Shown piece by piece: positions 1-9,561 of a stretch of DNA of 64,000 bases. The position numbers were made by a program, and so were the translations under genes. The stretch covers positions 12,493 to 76,492 of the forward strand of contig JABZMB010000003.1 in assembly GCA_015256455.1 (NCBI GenBank), written 5' to 3'. How positions within the stretch are numbered: position 1 is the stretch's first letter; every line of letters begins with the position of its first letter. Under the pieces are notes generated by a model. The model searched no databases. It was not told the DNA's origin and saw only the letters and a program-made list of their open reading frames with translations. The DNA is from Solobacterium sp. (lineage in GTDB: Bacteria > Bacillota_I > Bacilli_A > Erysipelotrichales > Erysipelotrichaceae).

Positions 1-138
1 TGTATCAAAGGCAAGTGAGGTCTTTCCACTTCCTGAAAGACCTGTCATCACTACCATTTTATTGCGAGGTATTTCCAAGGAAATATTCTTGAGGTTATTT
101 TCCTTGGCACCTCGTATTGTAATCTTATCTAATTCCAT
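1..138 (-). CDS. uvrA: UvrA excinuclease subunit A, N-terminal fragment (runs off the window)
   Basis: UvrA is the ATP-dependent damage-recognition subunit of UvrABC nucleotide excision repair. Only the first 46 codons are present. They read [18 protein letters not shown], then a Walker A loop GLSGSGKT followed by SLAFDT, which matches the UvrA N-terminus; most UvrA proteins have Ser rather than Thr after the Walker lysine. The ATG (138-136) shares one base with the mutS stop codon (TAATG), so translation is probably coupled to mutS. A UvrA-like paralogue cannot be excluded from so short a piece. Confidence 0.82.
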   Translation of the reverse strand, partial: MELDKITIRGAKENNLKNISLEIPRNKMVVMTGLSGSGKTSLAFDT

Positions 139-2657
139 TACTTCTTCACCTCCTCACAAAGGTCACTTAACATCACCCAAGCCTCACGTGGGGAAAGATT
201 ATCTGGATCAACTTGTTTTAGTTTTTCCATCAAAGCTTCTGTACGTGGATCTTCTTTATACATTTCTACCAACTGGTAGTTTTGTTGTACAACTCTCTTG
301 GTTGATTCTAATTCCTTCTGTAAGTCTTTTGCCCGATTCAATACTGCATCTGGTAATCCTGCAAGTCTTGCGACATTGATACCATAAGAATGTCCAGCAG
401 GGCCTTCAGCCATCTTATATAAGAATGTGACTTCATCATTATTTTCTTTGACGACTACATGCATGTTCTTCACGTTTGGAAGATTATCTGAAATCACAGT
501 TAGCTCATGATAGTGTGTACTAAACATGGTTTTAGCGTGAATACAGGTTGCGATATATTCAATCATTGCCTGTGCTAATGCCATACCATCATAAGTGGAT
601 GTACCTCTACCAATCTCATCAAATAAAATCAATGATGAGGAAGTCGCCTCCTGCAAGGCGAGGTTAGCTTCTGACATCTCTACCATGAATGTAGATTGTC
701 CACTGAGGATATCATCCGAAGCCCCAATGCGTGTAAAAATCTTATCAAAGATAGGCATCATACAACTCTTTGCTGGAACGAAACATCCCATCTGAGCCAT
801 GATAACGATTAACGCAGTTTGACGCATATAGGTTGATTTACCGCCCATGTTTGGACCAGTAATCAGTAAGATATCTTGATCTTTATGCATATCTGTAGAG
901 TTTGCGACGTACTTTGGATTCTTCATCATATCATCCAAGATTGGATGCTTTCCATTTTCAATGAAGAGTCGGTCCTCATCAAACTGTGGACGAACATACC
1001 CATATTTCGCAGACACTTCTGCCATGGCAACCTGTGCATCAACCTCTGCTAAGAATTTACTTAACTTCTGTAGTCTTGGTAAGTATGCACGGATTTCATC
1101 TAAGATCATTTGGAATAATTGTTTCTCAATACGAATCGCATTTTCTTCCGCATGTAAGATTGCGTCTTCTTTCTCTTTTAATTCGGGAGAGATAAAGCGT
1201 TCGTTATTTGTTAATGTTTGACGACGGATATAACCCCAATCATCCTGTACAGCTTGTGCAGCTGCTTTAGAGATTTCAATATAATAACCAAAGACTTTAT
1301 TGTAGCCGATTTTGAGTGTCTTAATACCAGTTCTTTCTCTTTCCTTTGCCTCAAGTTCTGCAATGAAAGTTCTACCGCTATGTTGAATCTTACGTGCTTC
1401 ATCAAGTTCAGCGTTATAGCCATCTCTAAACATTCCACCATCACTAATCTGAACTGGTGGATTATCCACAAATGCATCTTTCAACTTCTGGTAGAGTTCT
1501 TGCAAAGGATCAACTTTACGCTTTTCATCAAAGACCGTCTCATTTAATGCATGCATGATCGACGGTACTTCTGCTAATGTCTTTGTCAAACGTTGACAAT
1601 CCACCGCATTTGCCGTATTCATTGCACATCTAGCAATCAGTCTTTGAAGATCATAAATATTACTAAAACTATCACGTAATTGTTGTCTTTGCATGAAGTT
1701 TTGAATGAACCATTCGGTCTTATTAAAGCGTGCTTCAATCTTTTCTCTTGAAACAAGTGGTTTTTCAATCCATTTGCGTAATTGTCTTGAGCCCATCGCA
1801 GACTTACACGTATCTAGAAATGACCAAAGTGTAATCGCCTTACCATTTTCGTGTAAGGATTGCACGAGTTCTAGATTCTGACGTGTCGCAAAGTCCATAT
1901 ATAATACTTCATCTTCACGTTCGATGCGCGTTACCTGTAAGTGACCTAACATGTGCTTCTGGGTATTTTCCAGATAGTTTAACATACGTCCATATGCTTG
2001 CATGTCATAATCTTTGAGGATACCTTCTGTTAATGGTAAATACTCCTCTTTGATACGTGTTTCATCACAATAAGAAATGACAATTTGCAGTTCTCTAAAA
2101 CTCTTGAGTGTCTTTTCTTTAAAATCACTAGATACTACAACTTCACGTACATTTGAACGTAGTAGTGTTTGCATTAACAATACATCTTTATGCTCGATAT
2201 TCTGTACATAGTTTTCACCTGTACTCATTTCCACAATCGCTAGCGAATACCCATATCCATAGTCTGTAATCGCAGCTAAATATACAGAGGCTTTTTCATC
2301 AGAGATTTCCTGCATAACAGTACCTGGTGTAATCACACGAATGACATCACGTGTAACTAGACCAACCGCTTCTTTTGGATCTTGTGTCTGTTCACAAATC
2401 GCAACCTTAAAACCACGTGACACAAGTCTTGGGATATACGCAGCTGCCGCATGATGTGGAATACCACACATCGGTACGCGTTCCTCAACACCCGCATTCT
2501 TTCCTGTTAGTACAAGGTCTAATTCTTTTGAAGCAATCTTCGCATCATCAAAGAACATCTCATAAAAATCGCCTATGCGATAGAACAAGATTGCGTCTTC
2601 ATATTCTTTTTTGACTGCAAGATACTGCTGCATCATCGGTGTATAATTTTCTGACAT
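138..2657 (-). CDS. mutS: DNA mismatch repair protein MutS
   Basis: MutS binds base mismatches and small loops and starts mismatch repair using ATP. The 839-residue length is normal. The mismatch-wedge motif F-Y-E is at residues 31-33 (GDFYEMF). The ATPase domain has Walker [10 protein letters not shown] near residue 600, followed by the DEIGRGTST Walker B region. A GAGAGG ribosome site precedes the ATG. The usual partner mutL is not next to it; instead uvrA follows with a one-base overlap, joining mismatch and excision repair in one transcript. The promoter is an extended -10 only 22 bp upstream of the start, and three palindromes lie further upstream. Confidence 0.97.
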   Translation of the reverse strand: MSENYTPMMQQYLAVKKEYEDAILFYRIGDFYEMFFDDAKIASKELDLVLTGKNAGVEERVPMCGIPHHAAAAYIPRLVSRGFKVAICEQTQDPKEAVGLVTRDVIRVITPGTVMQEISDEKASVYLAAITDYGYGYSLAIVEMSTGENYVQNIEHKDVLLMQTLLRSNVREVVVSSDFKEKTLKSFRELQIVISYCDETRIKEEYLPLTEGILKDYDMQAYGRMLNYLENTQKHMLGHLQVTRIEREDEVLYMDFATRQNLELVQSLHENGKAITLWSFLDTCKSAMGSRQLRKWIEKPLVSREKIEARFNKTEWFIQNFMQRQQLRDSFSNIYDLQRLIARCAMNTANAVDCQRLTKTLAEVPSIMHALNETVFDEKRKVDPLQELYQKLKDAFVDNPPVQISDGGMFRDGYNAELDEARKIQHSGRTFIAELEAKERERTGIKTLKIGYNKVFGYYIEISKAAAQAVQDDWGYIRRQTLTNNERFISPELKEKEDAILHAEENAIRIEKQLFQMILDEIRAYLPRLQKLSKFLAEVDAQVAMAEVSAKYGYVRPQFDEDRLFIENGKHPILDDMMKNPKYVANSTDMHKDQDILLITGPNMGGKSTYMRQTALIVIMAQMGCFVPAKSCMMPIFDKIFTRIGASDDILSGQSTFMVEMSEANLALQEATSSSLILFDEIGRGTSTYDGMALAQAMIEYIATCIHAKTMFSTHYHELTVISDNLPNVKNMHVVVKENNDEVTFLYKMAEGPAGHSYGINVARLAGLPDAVLNRAKDLQKELESTKRVVQQNYQLVEMYKEDPRTEALMEKLKQVDPDNLSPREAWVMLSDLCEEVKK

Positions 2658-2679
2658 ATTCGCCTCTCAAAACATATGT

Positions 2680-2688
2680 ATTATAGCA
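2680..2688 (-). promoter_or_regulatory. Extended -10 promoter of mutS
   Basis: Reading the minus strand, TGCTATAAT is a perfect -10 hexamer with the TG extension. No good -35 hexamer lies 16-18 bp upstream. Transcription would start about 16 nt before the mutS ATG, giving a very short leader. Confidence 0.55.
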
Positions 2689-2752
2689 TAGTTATGCACA
2701 TTCCTTATGGTCCAAGACCAATGTAAAACTGGCATTTGTCGTTTGCATTGTG

Positions 2753-2854
2753 TTATTTCGACTATAATCGAAATAACATTAATTATTTCTTATAGTTTCG
2801 AGTATAGTCGAAATAGAAGTCAAAATCGTTATATGTTTTGACTATACTCGAAAC
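2753..2854. repeat. Three near-identical palindromes spaced exactly 40 bp (operator-like)
   Basis: Three imperfect palindromes share the core TTTCGAnTATAnTCGAAA (the third starts TTTTGA). They lie at 2753-2776 (24 bp, one mismatch between arms), 2796-2813 (one mismatch) and 2835-2854 (two mismatches). Their centres are at 2764.5, 2804.5 and 2844.5, exactly 40 bp apart. They lie between the terminator of the upstream permease gene and the mutS promoter. No T-run follows them, so they are not ordinary terminators. Cooperative binding by a dimeric regulator is the simplest reading; the regulator is unknown. Confidence 0.7.
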
Positions 2855-2882
2855 ATATTTATAAAATCCAATATAAATAAAA

Positions 2883-2908
2883 CTCTACAGTTAAAATTCA
2901 CTGTAGAG
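2883..2908 (-). terminator. Rho-independent terminator after the PTS-like permease gene
   Basis: On the minus strand CTCTACAG and CTGTAGAG form an 8-bp stem with a 10-nt loop, followed by TTTTATTTAT. It lies 12 bp beyond the stop codon of the permease gene. Confidence 0.8.
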
Positions 2909-2920
2909 AAATATATTTAT

Positions 2921-4456
2921 TTAACTCACTGTACGTAAGGAGTTAATAATCCCCTTCTGCAAGAAATATGATTTTGCGCCATAGAGTAAAGTATATACAT
3001 TTTCATCGTGCGTGATACTAATTGAACCTAGATCCATTAGTTCTTTTTCATGTACAATCTCTTTATCATAGACCGTAATCACAAGTGAAGTGACATCAGC
3101 CTCAACATGTTTGATGTTCTCTTGGCCACCAATATGTTTGATGATTTGCTTTACCATCTTTTCGCCTTCATCACGGATGATTAATCCTGTTGATAGATGA
3201 CGGAAGTATAGTCTTGTGGCTAAGAAGTAGACAATCGCAGAAATTACACCAACAATGACTACAATAATCAAGTTGCGATATAAACTTGTATATTTTAAGT
3301 AGCTTAATAGTTCTGGTAGTGTTCCTGGAATTGCAGTAACGGTATTGGCATCTGTTGTAAGATAGCCAAGATTCACATGCAATGTTGAAAATAGTCCGTA
3401 TAAGAATCCATTATATCCAAGGTGGAAAAAGAATAGTAATGGGCTAACCATAAACATCATAATTTGTAGTGGAATTGTTGTACCAGATATCATGGAAATG
3501 AGTGTTCCAACAATACATAATCTTTGTGCTTTTACCCGTTGTGCCTTTGATGTACCGATACTGTACATTCCCCAAATCATTGCAGGTATCGCAAAGATAT
3601 TCATAACATAATATGGTGCAAATAATCTTCCTGCCCCAGATGTAAGTGTTCCTGCGCCTAGCTGTGCAGTCCACACATTTGCGTCACCCACAACCGTAGC
3701 ACCTGCGATATTTGTCCACACTCCACCGGATGGCGAATACCATAGTGGTTGTCGAATCAATGCGTTTAAGTGGAACAGTTGCAAGAAACGATCAGTGATT
3801 CCATAGAGAATCATATTAAATGGGCTACCTAAATCAGAAGAGATATAGTTTACCAAACGTACAATGAACAGGATAAAGTATGGCCAAATAACACCAAATA
3901 CAGCACCTGCTAATATACAATATATAACTGTTTTTAATAACGCATCTGTTTGTTTTAATAGTGAAGCTTGCCCAATCCCATGATGGTTTCCTGTTCGACA
4001 AGCAATATACGTTAACATTGTCACGATAATTGTGCCGACCATTCCTGTTAATAATGGATAGTTCGCAGAACCTGATAAATAACTAACAGATGAAGATGTG
4101 ATACCTATATTGAATAGTGCATTATACGCATAAGATGGTAATACTGGTGCTGGCACAAACATCGTAGCAATGTGGAATGCAAAATACCCAATGATACCAG
4201 CTCCAACAGTTACCGAGCTGTTTTTCTTTTGCGTTAATAGTCTTAATAGAATGAGTAATGGTGCATACATTAAGATTGTTCGTGCAATAATTCCTAATAA
4301 TTCCCCTACCAAGAAGACACCATCATTTGCGATGATGGTGACTAATCCATATGCAGGATGAAGGATTATATTTGATACACCACACAGAAAGCATGCGAAT
4401 GCAATTACAATCAGTGGAAATTTCAAAATTTGAAAATATGAATGCATGTATTGCAT
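2921..4456 (-). CDS. PTS EIIC-EIIB-like membrane protein of the glucose family with substituted catalytic motifs
   Basis: About ten hydrophobic segments span residues 1-410, followed by a soluble domain from about 430 to 511. The arrangement resembles glucose/N-acetylglucosamine-family EIICB phosphotransferase permeases. Two hallmark sites are changed. The EIIC GITEP sugar-site motif reads GTTIP near residue 327. In the EIIB domain the phosphorylated Cys of the DACxTRLR motif is Asp (A-D-V-T-S-L, Asp about 454). Phosphotransfer through this EIIB therefore looks impossible, so the protein may be a sensor, a non-PTS transporter or depend on another EIIB. AGGAGG precedes the ATG. It follows nadK by 12 bp in one operon. 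Confidence 0.75.
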   Translation of the reverse strand: MQYMHSYFQILKFPLIVIAFACFLCGVSNIILHPAYGLVTIIANDGVFLVGELLGIIARTILMYAPLLILLRLLTQKKNSSVTVGAGIIGYFAFHIATMFVPAPVLPSYAYNALFNIGITSSSVSYLSGSANYPLLTGMVGTIIVTMLTYIACRTGNHHGIGQASLLKQTDALLKTVIYCILAGAVFGVIWPYFILFIVRLVNYISSDLGSPFNMILYGITDRFLQLFHLNALIRQPLWYSPSGGVWTNIAGATVVGDANVWTAQLGAGTLTSGAGRLFAPYYVMNIFAIPAMIWGMYSIGTSKAQRVKAQRLCIVGTLISMISGTTIPLQIMMFMVSPLLFFFHLGYNGFLYGLFSTLHVNLGYLTTDANTVTAIPGTLPELLSYLKYTSLYRNLIIVVIVGVISAIVYFLATRLYFRHLSTGLIIRDEGEKMVKQIIKHIGGQENIKHVEADVTSLVITVYDKEIVHEKELMDLGSISITHDENVYTLLYGAKSYFLQKGIINSLRTVS

Positions 4457-4468
4457 ACTAGCCTCCTG

Positions 4469-5242
4469 TTAAAATAGTGAACTTAGTTTTGTAAAATAGG
4501 ATACTTTCTTTCCTTTGATCATACGTACACGTTTTTGATCGCATATACGAATCTCTAATTCTTTAATCTCGTCAATTGTATAAACATCAGAGTCTACACC
4601 AAGGATTGCCTTTTCAAAGCTTTCGGAGCTTAGCTTCACTTTTGTATCTTTACTTAATACGATTGGCGCAAATAGTGAACGTGATTTACTATGATGAATA
4701 CCAGCAATCTCTGAAAGTTCAATTAAATCTAAACCTTCTTGGATTACAGCACCACCTAATGAACGGTTATATGCTGTAGAACCCAGTTGTGTGCATACAC
4801 ACATACCAGTACCACGGAATGTTTCTAGATATTCATCGCTTAGATGAACATCCAGGATTTGCGTACGTGCAATATTTTCAACACGTATTTCATTTACCGC
4901 ATGGTAAATATTCCCGTTTACTTCCGTTACTAGTAATGGATATTCATTAATTTCATATTTGCCAGACAAGTACATCTCTAATAAAGCATCAACTTCATTA
5001 TCTTGGTAGTCTGTAAAAAAACCTAGTGTTCCTGTATGCAACCCCAAGAATTTTACAGCTGGTATCAGTTCCATGTAGTCATGAATGGCTTTGATATAAG
5101 TACCATCTCCACCAACTACAAAGACTGTATCTGGATTTTCTTCGTTATATTCATATTGATTGCTTTGTAATACTTGTTTGATTTTGTCACCAATCTGTTT
5201 TGATAGTTCATCAAATCTTGTTACGATTGTAAATTTTTCCAT
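4469..5242 (-). CDS. nadK: NAD kinase
   Basis: NAD kinase phosphorylates NAD to NADP in the cytosol. The GGDGT motif is at residues 44-48, with the downstream nucleotide-binding segment LGSTAYNRSLGGA near residue 155. The length, 257 residues, is on the short side as in Bacillus NadK. AAGGAA precedes the ATG. It sits between a GNAT gene (51 bp upstream) and the PTS-like permease (12 bp downstream), probably as one transcript. Confidence 0.93.
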   Translation of the reverse strand: MEKFTIVTRFDELSKQIGDKIKQVLQSNQYEYNEENPDTVFVVGGDGTYIKAIHDYMELIPAVKFLGLHTGTLGFFTDYQDNEVDALLEMYLSGKYEINEYPLLVTEVNGNIYHAVNEIRVENIARTQILDVHLSDEYLETFRGTGMCVCTQLGSTAYNRSLGGAVIQEGLDLIELSEIAGIHHSKSRSLFAPIVLSKDTKVKLSSESFEKAILGVDSDVYTIDEIKELEIRICDQKRVRMIKGKKVSYFTKLSSLF

Positions 5243-5293
5243 AAATTTATTCCTTGTTTGTATTATACATCACATTGCTTAAATCCAAATGGA

Positions 5294-5734
5294 TTATAGA
5301 TGCTTATATAATCTTGCACTCCAGAAATTCATATCTATTTCATCAATATAAAAGTGCATGATTGCTTTCCAGTTTTTTGTAGCAGTACTTAACACCATCA
5401 TTCTTAGCCCTTTTTTCTTCAGTTCTTTTTCAAGTCTTTCCATCAATTGTTTCCCAATCCCACGTGAGCGATATGATGGATGTACATAAAGTTCTTCTAT
5501 CTCAAAATAATGCATGTTTTTATCTATCACACTTGTCTGTTTATCTTGTACTTCCTCTTTGCCAAAAACATAAGCTATTAGTTCATCATCATAGGCTGCT
5601 AAGATGTATCTATCCTTTAAGTCATCTTCTGTATTTGCACGATATCCATAACAACTATCTTCTTTTTCCCACATCAAAGATAATTCTAATATTCTTTTGA
5701 GGTTCGATTGTTTTGCTTCGTGGATAGTGACCAT
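5294..5734 (-). CDS. GNAT-family N-acetyltransferase
   Basis: A 146-residue GNAT fold protein that transfers an acetyl group from acetyl-CoA to an unidentified amine. The acetyl-CoA pyrophosphate loop is RGIGKQ at residues 91-96, preceded by the typical beta4 segment IEELYVHPSYRS. The ATG follows a GGGGGGG ribosome-site tract. It is the first gene of a likely GNAT-nadK-permease operon starting after the metG terminator. The substrate cannot be predicted. Confidence 0.85.
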   Translation of the reverse strand: MVTIHEAKQSNLKRILELSLMWEKEDSCYGYRANTEDDLKDRYILAAYDDELIAYVFGKEEVQDKQTSVIDKNMHYFEIEELYVHPSYRSRGIGKQLMERLEKELKKKGLRMMVLSTATKNWKAIMHFYIDEIDMNFWSARLYKHL

Positions 5735-5809
5735 GGAAGAATCCCCCCCTTTTTTTCTGAATCCATATCTATTATATGTTTGATTTTCATATTCTGAAAC
5801 AAAAGAAAA

Positions 5810-5836
5810 CCCGTATTAGGTTATTCCTAATACAGG
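5810..5836 (-). terminator. Rho-independent terminator of metG
   Basis: On the minus strand an 11-bp stem (CCTGTATTAGG with CCTAATACGGG, one G-U pair) has a five-base loop and is followed by TTTTCTTTTG. It lies just after the metG stop codon. Confidence 0.85.
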
Positions 5837-5843
5837 TATTTTT

Positions 5844-7784
5844 TTATTGAACTTTTGTGCCTGGAGTTAAGCCATTGACTTCAACAAGTCCGATTGTCTT
5901 TTCTTCCTTACCAGCTAGTAACATACCCTGTGATTCAACACCACGGATAACTGTTGGTTGTAGGTTAGCAATCATAACGATACTCTTGCCGATGACTTGT
6001 CCTGGTGTATAGCTTTGTGCTAAACCAGAAACAATCTGACGTACTTCGCCATCACCTAAGTCTACTTTAAGAACGAAGAGCTTATCCGCATCAGGATGTC
6101 TTTCACAAGAGAGAACCTTACCTACACGAAGGTCAATCTTCTGGAAGTCTTCTACTGTAACAGTTGGCTTCTTTTCAATTTCCTTCTTACGTGCCTTCGC
6201 ATTGATTTCATTAATCATATCAATCTTAGACTGAATTGCCTTTTCATCGATACGTGCAAATAAGATCTCCGGTTTCTCTGCAACATGGATGCCGGTTTCA
6301 AGCTTACCGAATTCAGAAATTGTTGCGAAGTCTCTTTGTTGTGTATTTAAGTCATCTAAGATCTTCTTGGATGTCTCTGGGAAGAATGATTCCATTAATA
6401 CAGCTGCGATACGTACAGATTCTAATAAGTTATAGAGAACAGTCGCAAGACGTTCAATCTTTTCAGAGTCCTTCGCAAGTGCCCAAGGTGTCGTTTCATC
6501 AATGTACTTATTACATCTAGAGAATAAATCAAGAATGTCCTGGATTGCATCAGCTACTCTGAGTTCATCCATCTTCTCAATAACCTTCTTCACTGTGTCT
6601 GTAGCCATTGCCTTGAGTTCATCATCAATTGGTTCACTCACATTTGGATTCGCAACAACTCCACCAAAGTATTTATTCTGCATGGAGATTGTACGATTCA
6701 CTAAGTTACCTAGGTTATTCGCAAGGTCACTGTTAATACGTTCAATCATTAAGTCATATGTCACATGTCCATCTTGTGCAAATGGCATCTCATGTAACAT
6801 GATGAAGCGTACAGCGTCTACACCGAATAACTTCACTAAGTCATCCGCATAAATCACATTACCATGTGATTTAGACATCTTAGAATCACCAATCAATAGC
6901 CATGGGTGACCAAATACCTGCTTTGGTAGTGGTTCGCCCAATGCCATTAACATAATTGGCCAATAAATTGTATGGAAACGAATAATGTCCTTACCAATCA
7001 AATGAAGATCGGCAGGCCAGTATTTTTTATAGAGTTCATCATGATTACCATCCGCATCATATCCAAGACCTGTAATATAGTTAGATAATGCGTCAATCCA
7101 AACATATACAACGTGTTTTGGATCAAACTCTACTGGAATTCCCCACTTAAAGGATGTACGTGATACGCAAAGATCTTGTAATCCTGGCTTGAGGAAGTTA
7201 TTTACCATTTCATTCTTACGGCTTTCTGGTTGAATGAAGTGTGGATGTTCATCGATATACTTCATCAACTGGTCAGCGTACTTACTCATCTTAAAGAAGT
7301 AAGCTTCTTCTTTCATTGGTACAACTTCACCACCACAAACAGGACACTTGCCATCTTCTGTTAACTGGCTCTTTGTATAGAAGGCTTCATCCTCTTGGCA
7401 ATATAAGCCTTCATAATATCCCTTATAGATATCACCTTGGTCATAGAACTTCTTGAAAATCTTCTGTACTTGTCTTTCATGTGGTTCATCTGTTGTACGA
7501 ATGAAGTAGTCATAAGAAGTATTCATGACATCAAATTGTTGTTTAATCACTGCAGCCACATCATCTACGAATTGTTTTGGTGTCTTACCTGCAGCCTTTG
7601 CCTTCTCTTCTACCTTCTGACCATGTTCGTCTGTTCCTGTCTGGAAACGTACATCATAGCCTTCCGCACGTTTAAATCTAGCGATTGCGTCTGCTAGTAC
7701 AATCTCATAAACATTTCCGATATGTGGTTTTCCTGATGTATATGCGATTGCGGTTGTAATGTAATACGGTTTTTTGTTTTCCAT
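5844..7784 (-). CDS. metG: Methionyl-tRNA synthetase with C-terminal tRNA-binding domain
   Basis: MetRS charges tRNA-Met. From the chosen start (MENKKPYY) it has 646 residues. The class I signature HIGN is at 21-24 and KMSKS at about 301-305. A zinc-knuckle stretch with C-P-V-C lies near residue 145, and a C-terminal EMAP/Trbp111 tRNA-binding domain runs from about 540 to the end. An upstream in-frame start exists at 7838, but it lies inside the riboswitch terminator. The ATG at 7784 follows a strong GAGGAGGT, so that start was chosen. Expression is controlled by the T-box immediately upstream. Confidence 0.96.
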   Translation of the reverse strand: MENKKPYYITTAIAYTSGKPHIGNVYEIVLADAIARFKRAEGYDVRFQTGTDEHGQKVEEKAKAAGKTPKQFVDDVAAVIKQQFDVMNTSYDYFIRTTDEPHERQVQKIFKKFYDQGDIYKGYYEGLYCQEDEAFYTKSQLTEDGKCPVCGGEVVPMKEEAYFFKMSKYADQLMKYIDEHPHFIQPESRKNEMVNNFLKPGLQDLCVSRTSFKWGIPVEFDPKHVVYVWIDALSNYITGLGYDADGNHDELYKKYWPADLHLIGKDIIRFHTIYWPIMLMALGEPLPKQVFGHPWLLIGDSKMSKSHGNVIYADDLVKLFGVDAVRFIMLHEMPFAQDGHVTYDLMIERINSDLANNLGNLVNRTISMQNKYFGGVVANPNVSEPIDDELKAMATDTVKKVIEKMDELRVADAIQDILDLFSRCNKYIDETTPWALAKDSEKIERLATVLYNLLESVRIAAVLMESFFPETSKKILDDLNTQQRDFATISEFGKLETGIHVAEKPEILFARIDEKAIQSKIDMINEINAKARKKEIEKKPTVTVEDFQKIDLRVGKVLSCERHPDADKLFVLKVDLGDGEVRQIVSGLAQSYTPGQVIGKSIVMIANLQPTVIRGVESQGMLLAGKEEKTIGLVEVNGLTPGTKVQ

Positions 7785-7800
7785 TTTTGCGTACCTCCTC

Positions 7801-8028
7801 AAAATAAAAGACATCCCAAATGAAAGGACGTCTTGCACGCGTTACCACCTTTGTCTTGCGGATGAATGAATCATCTGCCTCTCTTCGTTGTAACGGACGT
7901 CTCCGGGTCATACTCTTCGTATGGCCAGCTCCAAGACCATGTTCCATTTCCCCTTCATGCATGTTTTCACCTACCACATACTCTCTACGTTTCTAAGAAA
8001 ATGTACTCTTCTTTTCTTTGCTGTTATC
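7801..8028 (-). ncRNA. T-box riboswitch leader of metG (Met specifier)
   Basis: On the minus strand the leader carries the T-box sequence AAGGTGGTAACGCG (7854-7841 region). A terminator follows, with arms GACGTCC and GGGATGTC and then TTTTATTTT. Upstream are the AGAGAG Stem I motif, a specifier-loop ATG followed by A at 7911-7909, the CCGTTA...CGAAGAGAGG Stem II region and a small Stem III (GATGA/TCATC). Uncharged tRNA-Met should stabilise the antiterminator and allow metG transcription. The AUG specifier matches the downstream gene. Confidence 0.9.
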
Positions 8029-8034
8029 GGTATT

Positions 8035-8063
8035 ATTATACGTTGAAAGTAGGTTTTTGCAAA
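8035..8063 (-). promoter_or_regulatory. Promoter of the metG T-box transcript
   Basis: On the minus strand TTTGCA and TATAAT are separated by 17 bp. The perfect -10 places the start near 8028, at the beginning of the T-box leader. Confidence 0.7.
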
Positions 8064-8138
8064 TACACAGAATGCATCTTTTGTGTTGTTTAAAGCTGTT
8101 TCTATCCCCTTTATACAAGCGCTCTATATAAATAAACC

Positions 8139-8167
8139 TTGTCTTTTTAACATTGCCAGTATATCAT
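8139..8167 (+). promoter_or_regulatory. Promoter of the cold-shock gene
   Basis: TTGTCT and TATCAT are separated by 17 bp. The resulting leader of about 50 nt ends with an AATAGGAGA ribosome site. Nothing else was recognised between this promoter and the metG promoter (8064-8138). Confidence 0.55.
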
Positions 8168-8222
8168 AATAGAGAATACAGGATTTACTTCCGTATCATA
8201 GAATAGGAGATTCAAAGGCACA

Positions 8223-8423
8223 ATGGCAACAGGCAAGGTAAAATGGTTTAATGCTGAAAAGGGCTACGGATTCATCACAACTGATGAAGGTAAGGACGTT
8301 TTCGTTCATTACTCAGCAATTCAGAGTGAAGGATTCAAGACACTTGATGAAGGCGCTGCAGTAAGCTTCGACATCACAGAGTCTAATCGTGGACCACAGG
8401 CTTCCAACGTAACAAAGCTCTAA
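8223..8423 (+). CDS. csp: Cold-shock protein (CspA family)
   Basis: A 66-residue single-stranded nucleic-acid chaperone that keeps mRNA unstructured. It has the OB-fold RNA-binding motifs RNP1 KGYGFI (residues 13-18) and RNP2 VFVHY (residues 26-30), and the typical start [10 protein letters not shown]. It is monocistronic on the plus strand, with its own promoter and terminator. AGGAGA lies upstream of the ATG. It runs against the surrounding minus-strand genes. Confidence 0.96.
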   Translation: MATGKVKWFNAEKGYGFITTDEGKDVFVHYSAIQSEGFKTLDEGAAVSFDITESNRGPQASNVTKL

Positions 8424-8442
8424 TTAAGAACATTGTACGAAC

Positions 8443-8469
8443 AAAAGAACGGTTTATCCGTTCTTTTTT
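8443..8469 (+). terminator. Terminator of the cold-shock gene
   Basis: AAAGAACGG and CCGTTCTTT form a 9-bp stem with a TTTAT loop, followed by a T-run. It lies 20 bp after the stop codon. Confidence 0.88.
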
Positions 8470-8488
8470 ATTGTTGATAAGCACAAGA

Positions 8489-8510
8489 AAAGATGGCATG
8501 TGCCATCTTT
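8489..8510 (-). terminator. Terminator of prs
   Basis: GATGGCATGTGCCATC is a strong palindrome flanked by A and T tracts, so it can act in both directions. On the minus strand it is followed by TTTTCTT, 10 bp after the prs stop. Confidence 0.75.
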
Positions 8511-8519
8511 TTATATCTC

Positions 8520-9494
8520 TTATTTAAAACTGTCGAATGAGTATTCTTCATATACCTTGGATACAGGTGTATGATTTTCGATTGATTCGATTGTATTTGC
8601 AAGCATTTCTGCGATAGATAATACATGAATCTTTGTTGTATTCGTCTTCTGTTCTTCACGAAGTGGAATTGTATCTGTAATTATCATCTTTTTGATTGGT
8701 GAATTTTCAATCTTCGCAATTGCATCGCGTGAGAATACACCATGCGTAATTCCAGTGTAGATATCCTTGGCACCATGGCGCTTCAAAATTTCACATCCAG
8801 CCACAAGTGATCCCGCTGTATCGCAGATATCATCAATGACAATGCATGTTTTATCCTTAACATCACCAATGATATTTTGCGCTTCAACCATATTTGGCTT
8901 TGGACGACGCTTATCGATAATTGCGATAGGTGCATCTAATAAATCGGCCACTCTTCTAGCACGTGTAACTCCACCATGGTCTGGTGAAACAACTACTAAT
9001 TCATCCTTTGGAATTTGTAGGCCCTTGAAGTAACTAGCGAGCATTGGTACTGCTGTAATATCATCGATAGGAATATCGAAGTAACCCTGAATCTGTGCTG
9101 CATGTAAGTCAAATGTTACAACACGGTGAGCTCCTGCAACCTGTAATAGGTTTGCGACTAACTTCGATGTAATTGGTTGACGTGGTTTTGCTTTACGATC
9201 CTGACGAGCATAACCGTAATAAGGCATAATAACGTTAATTTCTCCAGCACTCGCACGTCTACATGCATCGATACAGATGAGAACTTCCATTAAGCGCTCT
9301 GATACTGGATTGCATGTTGACTGAATGATGAAAACAGAACGACCTCTGACTGACTCTTGTGGTTCGACTAAAATCTCACCATCTGCGAAATGTTCAACCT
9401 TGATTTTACCTAAAGGCAATCCCAAATGTTTACAAATAGACGCTGCTAGATCGGTACTAGATGTTAGAGCGAATACGACAGTTTCCTTAACCAT
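8520..9494 (-). CDS. prs: Ribose-phosphate pyrophosphokinase (PRPP synthase)
   Basis: PRPP synthase converts ribose 5-phosphate and ATP to PRPP for nucleotide, His and Trp synthesis. The 324-residue length fits the family. Visible motifs include DLHAAQIQGYFDIPIDD near residue 130 and the PRPP-binding loop VIDDICDTAGS near residue 220. It follows glmU as in the Bacillus gcaD-prs operon, with a 67-bp gap. GGGAGAAGAGG precedes the ATG. Confidence 0.96.
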   Translation of the reverse strand: MVKETVVFALTSSTDLAASICKHLGLPLGKIKVEHFADGEILVEPQESVRGRSVFIIQSTCNPVSERLMEVLICIDACRRASAGEINVIMPYYGYARQDRKAKPRQPITSKLVANLLQVAGAHRVVTFDLHAAQIQGYFDIPIDDITAVPMLASYFKGLQIPKDELVVVSPDHGGVTRARRVADLLDAPIAIIDKRRPKPNMVEAQNIIGDVKDKTCIVIDDICDTAGSLVAGCEILKRHGAKDIYTGITHGVFSRDAIAKIENSPIKKMIITDTIPLREEQKTNTTKIHVLSIAEMLANTIESIENHTPVSKVYEEYSFDSFK

Positions 9495-9561
9495 GATTTT
9501 CCTCTTCTCCCATATTAATGTTGTATATCCTTATTAATTAAAGATGTTTTATAACTATTCG

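Noticed and set aside
2405..2425. CACGTGAC segment resembling parS
   Set aside because: The left arm does not match and it is inside mutS coding sequence.
7801..8028. SAM riboswitch for metG
   Set aside because: The leader has the T-box sequence and an AUG specifier, not an S-box core.
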